Assembly: GCF_014196505.1 (NCBI RefSeq)
Contig: NZ_JACIDW010000003.1
Span: forward strand, 62,001 to 126,000
Reading direction: 5' to 3'
DNA: 64,000 bases
Source of the DNA: Rhizobium metallidurans
Lineage (GTDB): Bacteria; Pseudomonadota; Alphaproteobacteria; Rhizobiales; Rhizobiaceae
Shown here: positions 18,672-27,044 of the stretch, piece by piece
How the letters are laid out: the number at the start of each line of letters is the position of its first letter
How positions within the stretch are numbered: position 1 is the stretch's first letter
Program-made: the position numbers and the translations under genes
The notes under the pieces: model-generated
Database searches by the model: none
The model's input: only the letters and a program-made list of their open reading frames with translations
What the model was told of the DNA's origin: nothing

Positions 18672-20609
18672 TTAAGAACCGAGCCCGCGCGTTTTCAACC
18701 AGGCTTCGGTCAATTCGCGGAAGCGTCCGGCCATGTCCGATATCGCCTGCTCGTCATCGATCTTGCCCGACAGCCAGGAGCGCGCCGCATCCGAAAAGAT
18801 CGTCCGCCCGACGGCAAAGCCCTTGACCGAAGGTGCTGCCAGCGTCGCCTCGAAGCCCTTCACCAGCTCGTCGGCCGGCGCCTCCAGCCCGAGCAGCACG
18901 ATGCCGCGGCACCATGGGTCGTTCCTGGCGATGATGGCGTCGATCTTCTTCCACGCCGCGCTCGATGCCTGCGGTTCCAGCTTCCACCAGTCCGGCTTGA
19001 TGCCGAGCGCATAAAGTTCTTCCATCGCCGTCGAGATGGTGTCGTCGGTGAGCGGCCCGTTCTTGCTGGCGATGATCTCGACCAGCAGTTCGCGGCCGAC
19101 CTTGCGCGCGGCCTCGAACAGCGCGCGCAGCTTTTCCTGCTGTTCGCTCTTCAGCTCCGCCGGGTCGTCGGGATGGTAGAAGCAGAGGCACTTGATGCAG
19201 TGATCGAGCGGCCATTCCACCAACTGCGAACCGATATCCTGGCTGAATTCGAAGCGCAGCGGCTTCGAGCCCGGCAGCTCGACGGGACGTCCGATCCACG
19301 AAAAATTCTTGGTCGCCGCGTCGAAGAAGGCATCGCGCCCGAAGCGCTCGTCGATCAGCATCCCATAGCCGCCGCGGCCATCGGCGACGCGCGCGGCGGC
19401 CTCCACCGCGAGCCGCTTGAAGGCGACGATCTGCCTGTAATCGACGCCGAGCTCGTCGCACACGCTCGTCAGCTGCGAACGATGATCGATGGCGAGCGCC
19501 ATCAGGAGCGGGATGTCGCCCTTGCGGTTCGAGGCCCAGTGGATGTGGTTGATCGCCTCGTCCTTGCGCAGCGCCCGATGCTTGCTGCCGTTCTTCAGGA
19601 AGAAATCGAGTTCCGTCCAGGTCGGATATTCCGGCGAGCATAGCAGGCGGGAGACCGCGAATGCGCCGCAGGCATTCGCCCAGGTCGCGCACGTCTTCAG
19701 CGGCTCGCCCTTCAGCCAGCCGCGCAGGAAGCCGGACATGAAGGCGTCGCCGGCCCCAAGCACGTTGAACACCTCGATCGGGAAGCCTTCGCCGACGATC
19801 CCGGCTTCGAGATCGTCCGAGATCGGGCCGTCATAGACGATGCAGCCCATGGCACCGCGCTTCAAGACGATTGTCGCGGGCGACAGGCGGCGAATCTCCT
19901 TCAGCGCGCCGAGCACGTCGTCGGCGCCAGACGCGATCAGGATTTCCTCCTCCGTGCCGATGATCAGGTCGCAATCCGGCAGCGTCTCCTTCATCTTCGA
20001 AGATACGCGGTCCGACTTCACATAGCGCTCGAACCCTTCCGCATGGCCGGCAAGGCCCCAGAGGTTCGGACGATAATCGATGTCGAAGATCACCTTGCGG
20101 CCGTTGGCCTTGGCGATACGGATCGCCTTGCGTTGCGCCGCTTCCGTGTTCGTCCGCGAGAAATGCGTGCCCGAAACCAGCACCGCGCGCGAGGACTTTA
20201 TATAGGCCTCGTCGATATCACCCTCTTCGAGCGCCATGTCGGCGCAGTCGGAGCGATAAAAGATCATCGGCGACACGCCTTCGGCCTCGACCGCCAGAAG
20301 CACCAGCGCCGTCAGGCGCTCCTTGTCGGTGACGATGCCGTCGGTCGCAACCCCCTCGCGCGCCGATTGCTCGCGAATGAACCGTCCCATCTGCTCGTCA
20401 CCGACGCGGGTGATCAGGCCTGATTTCAGGCCGAGGCGCGCGGTGCCGATCGCGATATTGGCCGGGCATCCGCCGACCGACTTGGCGAAGGAGGCGATGT
20501 TCTCGAGCTTGGAACCGATCTGCTGGCCATAGAGATCGACCGACGAGCGGCCGATGGCGATCACATCAAGCGACGGCCCCGGATTCGTGCCCGGTTGAGT
20601 TACTGCCAT
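18672..20609 (-). CDS. iolC: Two-domain IolC: 5-dehydro-2-deoxygluconokinase fused to DUF2090 aldolase-like domain
   Basis: About 645 residues, twice the size of Bacillus IolC. Residues 1-325 are a PfkB/ribokinase sugar kinase (VGGCPANIAIGTARLG and the catalytic GAGDAFMSGFLRG), which phosphorylates 5-dehydro-2-deoxygluconate. Residues 330-640 are a DUF2090 TIM barrel related to class I aldolases, which probably performs the next step (IolJ role). I chose the second of two tandem ATGs because GGGAGG lies five bases before it. The fusion is usual in proteobacteria. Upstream lie candidate IolR sites and iolR itself. Confidence 0.92.
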   Translation of the reverse strand: MAVTQPGTNPGPSLDVIAIGRSSVDLYGQQIGSKLENIASFAKSVGGCPANIAIGTARLGLKSGLITRVGDEQMGRFIREQSAREGVATDGIVTDKERLTALVLLAVEAEGVSPMIFYRSDCADMALEEGDIDEAYIKSSRAVLVSGTHFSRTNTEAAQRKAIRIAKANGRKVIFDIDYRPNLWGLAGHAEGFERYVKSDRVSSKMKETLPDCDLIIGTEEEILIASGADDVLGALKEIRRLSPATIVLKRGAMGCIVYDGPISDDLEAGIVGEGFPIEVFNVLGAGDAFMSGFLRGWLKGEPLKTCATWANACGAFAVSRLLCSPEYPTWTELDFFLKNGSKHRALRKDEAINHIHWASNRKGDIPLLMALAIDHRSQLTSVCDELGVDYRQIVAFKRLAVEAAARVADGRGGYGMLIDERFGRDAFFDAATKNFSWIGRPVELPGSKPLRFEFSQDIGSQLVEWPLDHCIKCLCFYHPDDPAELKSEQQEKLRALFEAARKVGRELLVEIIASKNGPLTDDTISTAMEELYALGIKPDWWKLEPQASSAAWKKIDAIIARNDPWCRGIVLLGLEAPADELVKGFEATLAAPSVKGFAVGRTIFSDAARSWLSGKIDDEQAISDMAGRFRELTEAWLKTRGLGS

Positions 20610-20667
20610 CATGTCCTCCCGATCATTTTCGATCCGGCGTGAATGTCCGCCGGTGATATCGGTCAAT

Positions 20668-20681
20668 GAAACATCGGTTCC
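20668..20681. promoter_or_regulatory. Candidate IolR operator upstream of iolC (site 1)
   Basis: GAAA-CATCGG-TTCC differs by one base from GGAA-N6-TTCC, the palindrome proposed for IolR of Sinorhizobium meliloti. It lies about 60 bases upstream of the iolC start. Confidence 0.45.
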
Positions 20682-20697
20682 GTTTGAATGTCAATTC

Positions 20698-20711
20698 AGA
20701 ATGTTTATTCC
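20698..20711. promoter_or_regulatory. Candidate IolR operator upstream of iolC (site 2)
   Basis: AGAA-TGTTTA-TTCC, again one mismatch from GGAA-N6-TTCC, centred 30 bases from site 1 and overlapping the iolR stop codon. Confidence 0.35.
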
Positions 20712-21580
20712 ATTTTTGCTTTTCTGGATTTTGGCTGTCCCAGCTTTCGCCGCCGCTCGGCGATCGCGACCGGCAGCGCCATGGTCAGCGCCATCGAGGC
20801 GGAAAGCGAGCGGAAACCGGCGAAGTCGGCCTCCGCCACTTCGAACCAGCAGGCGGCACTCGTGGCGAGCGGCGAAAAAGCCGAATCGGTGATGACGACG
20901 ACGGGCACGCCGCGCTCCTTCAGCATCTCCGCCTGGCCGAGGCTCTCGGCGGCGTAGGGCGAAAAACTCGCGGCGATCGCCGCGTCCTTCGGCGTGGCGA
21001 ACTGGACGGTTTCGGGATCGACCCCGTTCGGGGAGGCGACGATCTGGTGTCGGATATTGAGCTTCGAGAAGGCGTAGCTCATATGCGCGGTCAGCGGATA
21101 GGAGCGGCGCTTGGCGATAAGATAAATGGTGTCGGCCGCCGCCAGGATATCCACCGCCTTGCTGAAGGTGTCCGACTGAACGGTCGCCGCCAGCCGGTTG
21201 ATCGATTGACCGGCGGCGGAAATGAAGCCCGAAAGCAGATTGGCGTCCTCGTCCTCGCCGCTGGATTGCTCCAGCGTCACCAGCCGCTCCTCGTAGGTCA
21301 ACGTCCGGTCGCGCAGCCGCTCGCGAAAAATGCTCTGCAGGTCGGAAAATCCCTCATATCCCAGGTGATGCGCAAGCCTTACCAGCGTCGATGGCTGAAC
21401 CTCGGAGGCAGAGGCGATGCTTGCCGTCGTGCCGAAGGCGATCTCGTCGGGATTGGCGAGCGCGAAGGCCGCCACCTGCGCCAGGCGCTTCGGCATGGTC
21501 GCCTTGCGCTCGATGATCGTGCTGCGCAGGCTCTCGAAATCCCTGGGAACGCGAGAGGGGGCCTTGGGGTCGTTGTCCAT
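20705..21580 (-). CDS. iolR: RpiR/MurR-family repressor of inositol genes
   Basis: 291 residues: an N-terminal HTH_6 DNA-binding domain (about 15-90; GTTASIASASEVQPSTLVRL is the recognition region) and a C-terminal SIS sugar-phosphate-binding domain (about 130-270; ILAAADTIYLIAKRRSYPLT). It is the orthologue by position of S. meliloti IolR, an RpiR-like repressor released by an inositol intermediate. It is transcribed ahead of iolC with 95 bases between; iolY is divergent. A near-consensus operator sits just upstream of its own start, in keeping with autoregulation. Confidence 0.88.
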   Translation of the reverse strand: MDNDPKAPSRVPRDFESLRSTIIERKATMPKRLAQVAAFALANPDEIAFGTTASIASASEVQPSTLVRLAHHLGYEGFSDLQSIFRERLRDRTLTYEERLVTLEQSSGEDEDANLLSGFISAAGQSINRLAATVQSDTFSKAVDILAAADTIYLIAKRRSYPLTAHMSYAFSKLNIRHQIVASPNGVDPETVQFATPKDAAIAASFSPYAAESLGQAEMLKERGVPVVVITDSAFSPLATSAACWFEVAEADFAGFRSLSASMALTMALPVAIAERRRKLGQPKSRKAKME

Positions 21581-21596
21581 GAGCTGATCCGAAAAT

Positions 21597-21610
21597 GAAA
21601 CGTATATTCC
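21597..21610. promoter_or_regulatory. Candidate IolR operator between iolR and iolY
   Basis: GAAA-CGTATA-TTCC has the same half sites as the iolC-proximal site at 20668 and one mismatch from GGAA-N6-TTCC. It lies 17 bases upstream of the iolR start, in the divergent iolR/iolY control region. Confidence 0.45.
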
Positions 21611-21781
21611 AGTTTTTCGACCATAGATGATTTCCGTCCCCCGGCATATTTGTTTTTTATTCGCATAATTTGCAGTTATTCCAGTAATTTGGAGAATTTC
21701 GCGTGCGTTCTGGCTCGCCGGCTAGTCTTGCCAAAATGGTCCAACCATTCCAAAATCATGCCGGGAAATGGAGGGGAGATC

Positions 21782-22897
21782 ATGAAGTCACTGGGCGTCG
21801 GCCTGATCGGCACGGGCTATATGGGCAAGTGCCATGCGCTTGCATGGAATGCGGTCAAAACCGTCTTCGGCGATGTCGAGCGTCCGCGCCTCGTGCATCT
21901 GGCCGAGGCGAACAAGGATCTCGCCGATGCGCGGGCCTCGGAATTCGGCTTTGAAAAGGCGACGGCCGATTGGCGCCGGCTGATCGCCGATCCCGATGTC
22001 GATGTCGTCTCGGTCACCACGCCGAACCAGTTTCATCCCGAGATGGCGATCGCGGCGCTTGAAGCGGGCAAGCATGTCTGGTGTGAAAAGCCGATGGCGC
22101 CGGCCTTTGCGGACGCCGAGCGCATGCTGGATGCCGCCAGGCGCGCCGGCAAGGTGGCTGTTCTCGGCTACAACTATATCCAGAACCCGATCATTCGCCA
22201 CATCAAGAGGCTGATCGGCGAAGGCGCCATCGGCCAGGTCAATCACATCCGCGTCGAGATGGACGAGGACTTCATGGCCGATCCGGATACGCTCTTCTAC
22301 TGGAAGAGCGAATTGTCGGCCGGCTACGGCGCGCTCGACGATTTCGCCGTGCACCCGCTGTCATTGCTCTGGTACCTCTTCGGGCACGTCGATGCCGTGG
22401 TGACCGACATGTCCCGGCCCTATGCCGATCGCCCCGTGAAGGAGGGTGGAAGACGCAAGGTCGAGAATCACGACGCGGCCCACGTGCTGATGCGGCTCGA
22501 CGGCGGCATCTCCGCCGTGTTGATGGCCAACCGCGCCGCCTGGGGTCGCAAGGGACGAATTGCGTTGCAGATATTCGGATCGAAAGGCGCGATCACCTTC
22601 GACCAGGAGCGGATGAACGAATTCGAGCTCTATCAGGCCGATGGCCGCGGCAGCGAGCAGGGGTTCCGCAAGATCCTCGCCGCACCCGCCCATCATCCCT
22701 ATGACCGCTTCATTCCCGCCCCCGGCCACGGCCTGGGCTTCAACGATCTGAAGATCATCGAATGCCGCGAGCTCATTCGCGCGATTTCCGGTGAGCCGTC
22801 GGTGATCGTTACATTCGAAGACGGTCTTAGGATAGAAAAGTCTGTTCACGCCATGGCAGAGTCGTTTCACCAGCGCCGCTGGATCGAGATCGCCTGA
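21782..22897 (+). CDS. iolY: Gfo/Idh/MocA oxidoreductase of the inositol cluster
   Basis: 371 residues from the ATG at 21782, which has GGAGGGGAG just upstream; a longer frame from 21650 has no site. The Rossmann motif GLIGTGYMGKCHA is at the N-terminus, the family EKP signature is in HVWCEKPMAP (about residue 100), and the C-terminal domain follows. It sits divergent from iolR, the place held by iolY (SMc01163) in S. meliloti. It may oxidise an inositol isomer or derivative; it is not obviously IdhA, so the true substrate is open. Confidence 0.75.
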   Translation: MKSLGVGLIGTGYMGKCHALAWNAVKTVFGDVERPRLVHLAEANKDLADARASEFGFEKATADWRRLIADPDVDVVSVTTPNQFHPEMAIAALEAGKHVWCEKPMAPAFADAERMLDAARRAGKVAVLGYNYIQNPIIRHIKRLIGEGAIGQVNHIRVEMDEDFMADPDTLFYWKSELSAGYGALDDFAVHPLSLLWYLFGHVDAVVTDMSRPYADRPVKEGGRRKVENHDAAHVLMRLDGGISAVLMANRAAWGRKGRIALQIFGSKGAITFDQERMNEFELYQADGRGSEQGFRKILAAPAHHPYDRFIPAPGHGLGFNDLKIIECRELIRAISGEPSVIVTFEDGLRIEKSVHAMAESFHQRRWIEIA

Positions 22898-22975
22898 CGG
22901 CGCTCCACTCCGGTTGACGACGTAAGGGGCAGGGGATAGGCCTTTGCTCGGTATAGTGAATGCGGGAGTGAGATC

Positions 22976-24193
22976 GTGACGGACAGATTGGTGATTATCG
23001 GCGCGGGTCAGGCAGGCTTTGCAATGGCGGCCAAGCTGCGCGCGCTCAAGGATACGAGGCCCATCACCATTCTGGGCGCCGAGGACGTGCTGCCCTACCA
23101 GCGCCCGCCGCTCACCAAGAAGTACCTGCTCGGCGAAATGAGCTTCGATCGCCTGCTGTTTCGTCCTGAACAGTGGTTCACCGACAACGACGTCGAGATT
23201 CGACTGTCCACGTGGGTCGAGCAGATCAAGCGCGACAAGAAGCAGGTCGTGCTCCAGGATGGCTCCATGATCGATTACGGCACGCTGGCGCTGACGACGG
23301 GGTCTACGCCGCGCGGCCTGCCGGCCGCGATCGGCGGCGATCTCGAGGGCGTCTATGTCGCCCGCGACAAGCGCGATGCCGATCTGCTGGCCGCCGAGAT
23401 GCGCCCCGGCCGCCGCGTCCTTATTATAGGTGGGGGCTATATCGGCCTCGAGGCCGCCGCCGTCGCGCGCCATTTGGGCCTCGAAGTCACCGTCATCGAG
23501 ATGGCCGACCGCATTCTGCAACGCGTCGCCGCCAAGGAGACCGCTGATATCATGCGCGTCATCCACGAAGAGCATGACGTACGGATTCGCGAAAAGACCG
23601 GCCTCAAGCATCTGATCGGACGCGACGGCAAGCTCGTCGGCGCCGAACTTTCCGATGGCTCGATCATCGATATCGATTTCGCCATCGTCGGCATCGGCGT
23701 CACGCCGAACGACCAGCTGGCCAAGGAATCGGGCCTCGAGGTCGCGAACGGCATCGTCGTCGATGAATTCGCGCGCACCTCCGATCCCTCGATCTTCGCG
23801 GCCGGCGACTGCGCGGCCCTTCCCTGGCAGGGAGGGCGCATCCGCCTCGAATCGGTGCAGAACGCGGTCGACCAGGCCGACGCGGCCGCAGCCGTCATCG
23901 CCGGCGGCAATACGCCCTATGAGCCGAAGCCCTGGTTCTGGTCCGATCAATATGACGTGAAGCTGCAGATCGCCGGCTTCAATCTCGGCTACGACGAGAC
24001 GCTCCTGCGCCCCGGCGCGCGCGAAGGCGCGCATTCGGTCTGGTATTTCAAATCAGGCAGGTTCATCGCCGTCGATGCGATCAACGACGCCAAGGCCTAT
24101 GTCAGCGGCAAGAAGATGCTGGAACTCGGCATAAACCCCGACAAGTCGATCCTGGCCGATGCGTCTTCCGATCTGAAGCAGTTGCTGGCTTAG
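22976..24193 (+). CDS. FAD-dependent ferredoxin/rubredoxin reductase-like oxidoreductase
   Basis: 405 residues with GTG start preceded by GGGAGTGAG. Two dinucleotide folds are clear: IIGAGQAGFAMA for FAD at residue 6 and IIGGGYIGLEAA for NAD(P)H near residue 150, with IFAAGDCAALP near residue 270. This is the architecture of ThcD/AlkT-type reductases that pass electrons from NADH to a [2Fe-2S] ferredoxin or rubredoxin feeding a P450 or hydroxylase. No ferredoxin or oxygenase lies nearby, so its partner is elsewhere. Its terminator overlaps the stop codon. Confidence 0.88.
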   Translation: MTDRLVIIGAGQAGFAMAAKLRALKDTRPITILGAEDVLPYQRPPLTKKYLLGEMSFDRLLFRPEQWFTDNDVEIRLSTWVEQIKRDKKQVVLQDGSMIDYGTLALTTGSTPRGLPAAIGGDLEGVYVARDKRDADLLAAEMRPGRRVLIIGGGYIGLEAAAVARHLGLEVTVIEMADRILQRVAAKETADIMRVIHEEHDVRIREKTGLKHLIGRDGKLVGAELSDGSIIDIDFAIVGIGVTPNDQLAKESGLEVANGIVVDEFARTSDPSIFAAGDCAALPWQGGRIRLESVQNAVDQADAAAAVIAGGNTPYEPKPWFWSDQYDVKLQIAGFNLGYDETLLRPGAREGAHSVWYFKSGRFIAVDAINDAKAYVSGKKMLELGINPDKSILADASSDLKQLLA

Positions 24194-24209
24194 AAATAAG
24201 CCAGCTTTT
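24184..24209 (+). terminator. Terminator overlapping the stop codon of the FAD oxidoreductase
   Basis: GCTGGCTT (24184-24191), loop AGAAAT, AAGCCAGC (24198-24205), then TTTTC. The left arm includes the last codons and the first base of the TAG stop. Confidence 0.7.
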
Positions 24210-24233
24210 CTTCAGGGACAAAGCCGAAAAGCG

Positions 24234-24262
24234 CTTGCGTCCCCCAGCGAATGACTCTATCA
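24234..24262 (+). promoter_or_regulatory. Promoter of tRNA-Ser
   Basis: CTTGCG (24234-24239), 17 bases, CTATCA (24257-24262), close to the rhizobial sigma-70 pattern CTTGAC-N17-CTATAT. The predicted start is a few bases before the tRNA at 24274. Confidence 0.6.
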
Positions 24263-24273
24263 GGCTCTCGACC

Positions 24274-24363
24274 GGAGAGGTGGCCGAGTGGTCGAAGGCG
24301 CTCCCCTGCTAAGGGAGTATACCCGGAAGGGTATCGTGGGTTCGAATCCCATCTTCTCCGCCA
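24274..24363 (+). tRNA. tRNA-Ser (anticodon GCU)
   Basis: 90 bases with CCA encoded at 24361-24363. The acceptor arm GGAGAGG pairs with CTTCTCC (one G-U), the anticodon stem CTCCC/GGGAG frames loop CTGCTAA with anticodon GCT at 24308-24310, the long class II variable arm is TACCC-GGAA-GGGTA, and the T arm is GTGGG-TTCGAAT-CCCAT. It reads AGC/AGU codons. No integrase or attachment duplicate is seen downstream. Confidence 0.97.
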
Positions 24364-24964
24364 TCAATCCCGTTGTCCGACCCGGACACCAAATAATCCC
24401 TCAATCAAATATTCTCGTGATCTCTATCCACGCGCACGCCGCGATTGCGTCTTCATGCGCTCGACCTTGTCGTCGTGGACATGACGCGACGATGACGGCG
24501 CGAGCCAGAATCGCTTTGAGAATCATTCGACGCACGCCAAGCGATTCCACACGGCTGCATTCGCCGATCTGTCATCTGGCTTATTTATTCACCTGCTAAA
24601 GTTATGGCTTATCCCACCGAATCTGGCCGGAAAACGGTTCCAATGTGGCACATAACCGTGTTCCGCCCTGCGGCCGAGCAGCACTAAACCCCCGCAAAAC
24701 CAGGGCTTTCTTAACGAAGTATAAAGAAACGGAATGGCCGCATGTCGTATTTGTGACCTTTCAGCAACAGCGCATACGGAAGGCTGTTGCAAATGCCCCA
24801 ATCGGACAAGTTGGTGATTGCGTGACAGGCCGGGTCTTGTATTTTCAACTTCGGAAGCGAGGGCGGTTGATCGTCCGACTTCTTGAAACACGGTGACGGG
24901 GCAGGGAACGCTGCCAAAACGGCGAAAACCCGGATCCGATCGAAACTTTGAATTGGAGGTCAAT
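24364..24964. other. 600-base non-coding region upstream of ropA
   Basis: The gap between the tRNA and the porin gene is richer in A+T than its surroundings. Two overlapping frames (24645-24896 plus, 24589-24975 minus) have no ribosome binding site or known motif and are not called. It presumably holds the strong porin promoter and a long leader, but I cannot place a convincing -35/-10 pair or a small RNA. Confidence 0.45.
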
Positions 24965-25969
24965 ATGAACATCAAGAGCCTACTTCTCGGCTCCGCAGCT
25001 GCTCTCGCAGTTGTATCCGGTGCTCAGGCTGCTGACGCGATTGTTGCAGCTGAACCGGAAGCAGTAGAATACGTTCGCGTTTGCGACGCATACGGCACCG
25101 GCTATTTCTACATCCCGGGCACGGAAACCTGCCTGAAGATCGAAGGCTACGTTCGTTTCCAGGTTAACGCTGGTCCGAACGAAAGCGGCTCGTCTGATTG
25201 GGACGCTTTCACGCGTGGTCAGGTTCAGTTCACGGCTAAGAGCGACACCGAGTACGGCCCGCTCACCGGCGTAATCGTTCTTCAGGCTAACGCTGACAAC
25301 GCCAGCGAGCAGGCAACGATCCTTGACTCGGCTTACATCGACATCGCTGGCTTCCGCGCTGGTCTGTTCTACAGCTGGTGGGACGATGGCCTCTCTGGCG
25401 AAACCGACGTTCTCGCAAGCCATGAGACGCTGCATAACTCGATCCGTTATCAGTACGAAAGCGGCGACTTCTACGCCGGCATTTCGGTTGATGAACTCGA
25501 AGACTCGATCCACGCTCCGGAAACCGCCAACAACGTTGGCGTTGCTCTCGGCCTCGGCGGCAAGGCCGGCGCGTTCAGCTACCAGCTGATCGGCGGCTAC
25601 GACACCGACACCGAAGAAGGCGCGATCCGCGGCATGGGCACTGTTGCCATCGGTCCGGGCACGCTCGGTCTGGCAGCTGCTTGGGCCTCCGGTGCCAACG
25701 CTTACTACGATGAATCCGAGTGGACCGTTGCTGCTGAATACGCCATCCAGGCAACCGACAAGTTGAAGATCACCCCCGGTGTTCAGTACTTCGGCAGCTA
25801 CGGCCTTGCTGGCGACGATTTCTCTGACAACGACGCTTGGAAAGTTGGCCTGACGGTTGACTACCAGATCGTAGAAAACTTCTACGCTAAGGCTTCGGTT
25901 CAGTACCTGGACGAAGACAATGGCGACGACGTCACGACCGGCTACTTCCGCCTGCAGCGTGCATTCTAA
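24965..25969 (+). CDS. ropA: RopA/Omp2-type outer membrane porin
   Basis: 334 residues: signal peptide of about 22 residues ending SGAQA, then ADAIVAAEPEAVEYVRVCDAY and the paired cysteines VCDAYG...ETCLKIEGYVRF characteristic of rhizobial RopA and Brucella Omp2b porins, alternating beta-strands, and a C-terminal aromatic residue (RLQRAF) for BAM insertion. GGAGGT precedes the ATG. Codon use differs from neighbours (frequent GCT and GTT), as expected of a very highly expressed gene. It probably forms a trimeric general diffusion channel. Confidence 0.93.
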   Translation: MNIKSLLLGSAAALAVVSGAQAADAIVAAEPEAVEYVRVCDAYGTGYFYIPGTETCLKIEGYVRFQVNAGPNESGSSDWDAFTRGQVQFTAKSDTEYGPLTGVIVLQANADNASEQATILDSAYIDIAGFRAGLFYSWWDDGLSGETDVLASHETLHNSIRYQYESGDFYAGISVDELEDSIHAPETANNVGVALGLGGKAGAFSYQLIGGYDTDTEEGAIRGMGTVAIGPGTLGLAAAWASGANAYYDESEWTVAAEYAIQATDKLKITPGVQYFGSYGLAGDDFSDNDAWKVGLTVDYQIVENFYAKASVQYLDEDNGDDVTTGYFRLQRAF

Positions 25970-25997
25970 TCTGATCTGACTTCGGTCTAATCAGGAA

Positions 25998-26025
25998 AGC
26001 CCGGTTCGCAAGAACCGGGCTTTTT
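25998..26025 (+). terminator. Terminator of ropA
   Basis: AGCCCGGTTC (25998-26007), loop GCAA, GAACCGGGCT (26012-26021), then TTTT; perfect 10-base stem. Confidence 0.9.
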
Positions 26026-26089
26026 GCATTCATGGCGCTACGCAGAATCTCTAGGAGAGCAGGCCGCCTGAGAGCGGGCTCGGTACTCG

Positions 26090-26983
26090 TCAGACGGCCG
26101 AAAGAAACTCTCTGACGTTCGAGAGGGCCGGCTCCAGATGCAGCAGGGGCGGGTGGCCTTGGCCGGGAACTCTGACGATCTTGAGATCGGGATGTCTGTC
26201 GGCCATGGCTGTCAGCGTGTTCTCTGAAAGCAGCGCCGAATTCTCGCCGCGAACGACCATCAAGGGCAGCGGCGCGAAATCCTCATAATGCGCCCAGAGG
26301 TCCTTAAGCGGTTTCGTGAAATCGATCGACAGCAACTGTCTGGCGATGGCGGGATCGGCATCGGGCACGAGGTGGCCATCGATCTCGCGATAGATCGCCG
26401 CCGCCATCTCCGCCCAGTCGTCATTTGAGAGGGCAGGGAAGTCGGCGCCATGCCGCAGTTTCAGCAACGTCACCGCCTCTTGCATGTCGCGCGGCAGCCG
26501 TGCCCCGTTGAGATCGTCGCGAATCTTCATCAAGCCGTCGGCCTCGATGACCGGGCCGATATCGTTGAGAACGGCCGCTGCCATCAGGCCCGGCTTCATT
26601 ACGGCGAGCAGATGAAGGATGAGGCCGCCGCGCGACGTGCCGATGAAGGCGGCGCGGTCGATGTTCAAGAATGCGCAGGCGTCGATAACGTCCTGGGCTT
26701 CCACGGCGAGATTATAATTGGCCTTGTTCCCGTCCCGGTCTGAAAGCCCGCGCCCACGGTAATCGAGCGCGATCACCCGCCTCGCGGAAAGCGGATCGCA
26801 CGAGAGAACCAGTGCCAGCGCATGAAAATCGCGTGAATTCCGTGTAAGGCCGGGGAGGCAGATCACCGGCAACCGGCCGTCGGTTACAGCAGGACCGGGA
26901 TCATAGTCACGCAGATACAGCGTCAGGCCATCTCCAGAAATGTAGGTCCGGTCCTGAAAGGCTTTGTTGTTCGTATCGTGCAT
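26090..26983 (-). CDS. Alpha/beta hydrolase
   Basis: 297 residues from the ATG at 26983, preceded by AGGAG; the longer frame from 27037 has no site. Core features are the oxyanion segment VICLPGLTRNSRDF, the nucleophile elbow GTSRGG (Ser near residue 115), and a late histidine in VPGQGHPPLL. No signal peptide. Such enzymes include esterases and enol-lactone or haloalkane hydrolases; the substrate cannot be predicted. It lies 61 bases downstream of the lytic transglycosylase on the same strand. Confidence 0.82.
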   Translation of the reverse strand: MHDTNNKAFQDRTYISGDGLTLYLRDYDPGPAVTDGRLPVICLPGLTRNSRDFHALALVLSCDPLSARRVIALDYRGRGLSDRDGNKANYNLAVEAQDVIDACAFLNIDRAAFIGTSRGGLILHLLAVMKPGLMAAAVLNDIGPVIEADGLMKIRDDLNGARLPRDMQEAVTLLKLRHGADFPALSNDDWAEMAAAIYREIDGHLVPDADPAIARQLLSIDFTKPLKDLWAHYEDFAPLPLMVVRGENSALLSENTLTAMADRHPDLKIVRVPGQGHPPLLHLEPALSNVREFLSAV

Positions 26984-27044
26984 CGTCTCTCCTCGCCTTG
27001 ACGAGCAGAGACTAGCCTCCGGCGGGCCGGTCGGCAAACATTGA

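Noticed and set aside
20705..20705. Transfer of the iol cluster as a foreign island
   Set aside because: Base composition and codon use of iol genes match their neighbours, and the gene order is that of other rhizobia.
22361..24034. 557-codon minus-strand frame across iolY and the FAD oxidoreductase
   Set aside because: It spans two real genes on the other strand and has an Arg/Gly/Ala-rich nonsense composition.
24274..24363. tRNA-Ser as the attachment site of an integrated element
   Set aside because: No integrase, no repeated 3' tRNA fragment and no shift in gene content follow; the next gene is the core porin.
24645..24896. 83-codon frame upstream of ropA
   Set aside because: No ribosome binding site or motif and unusual composition; better read as leader or promoter sequence.
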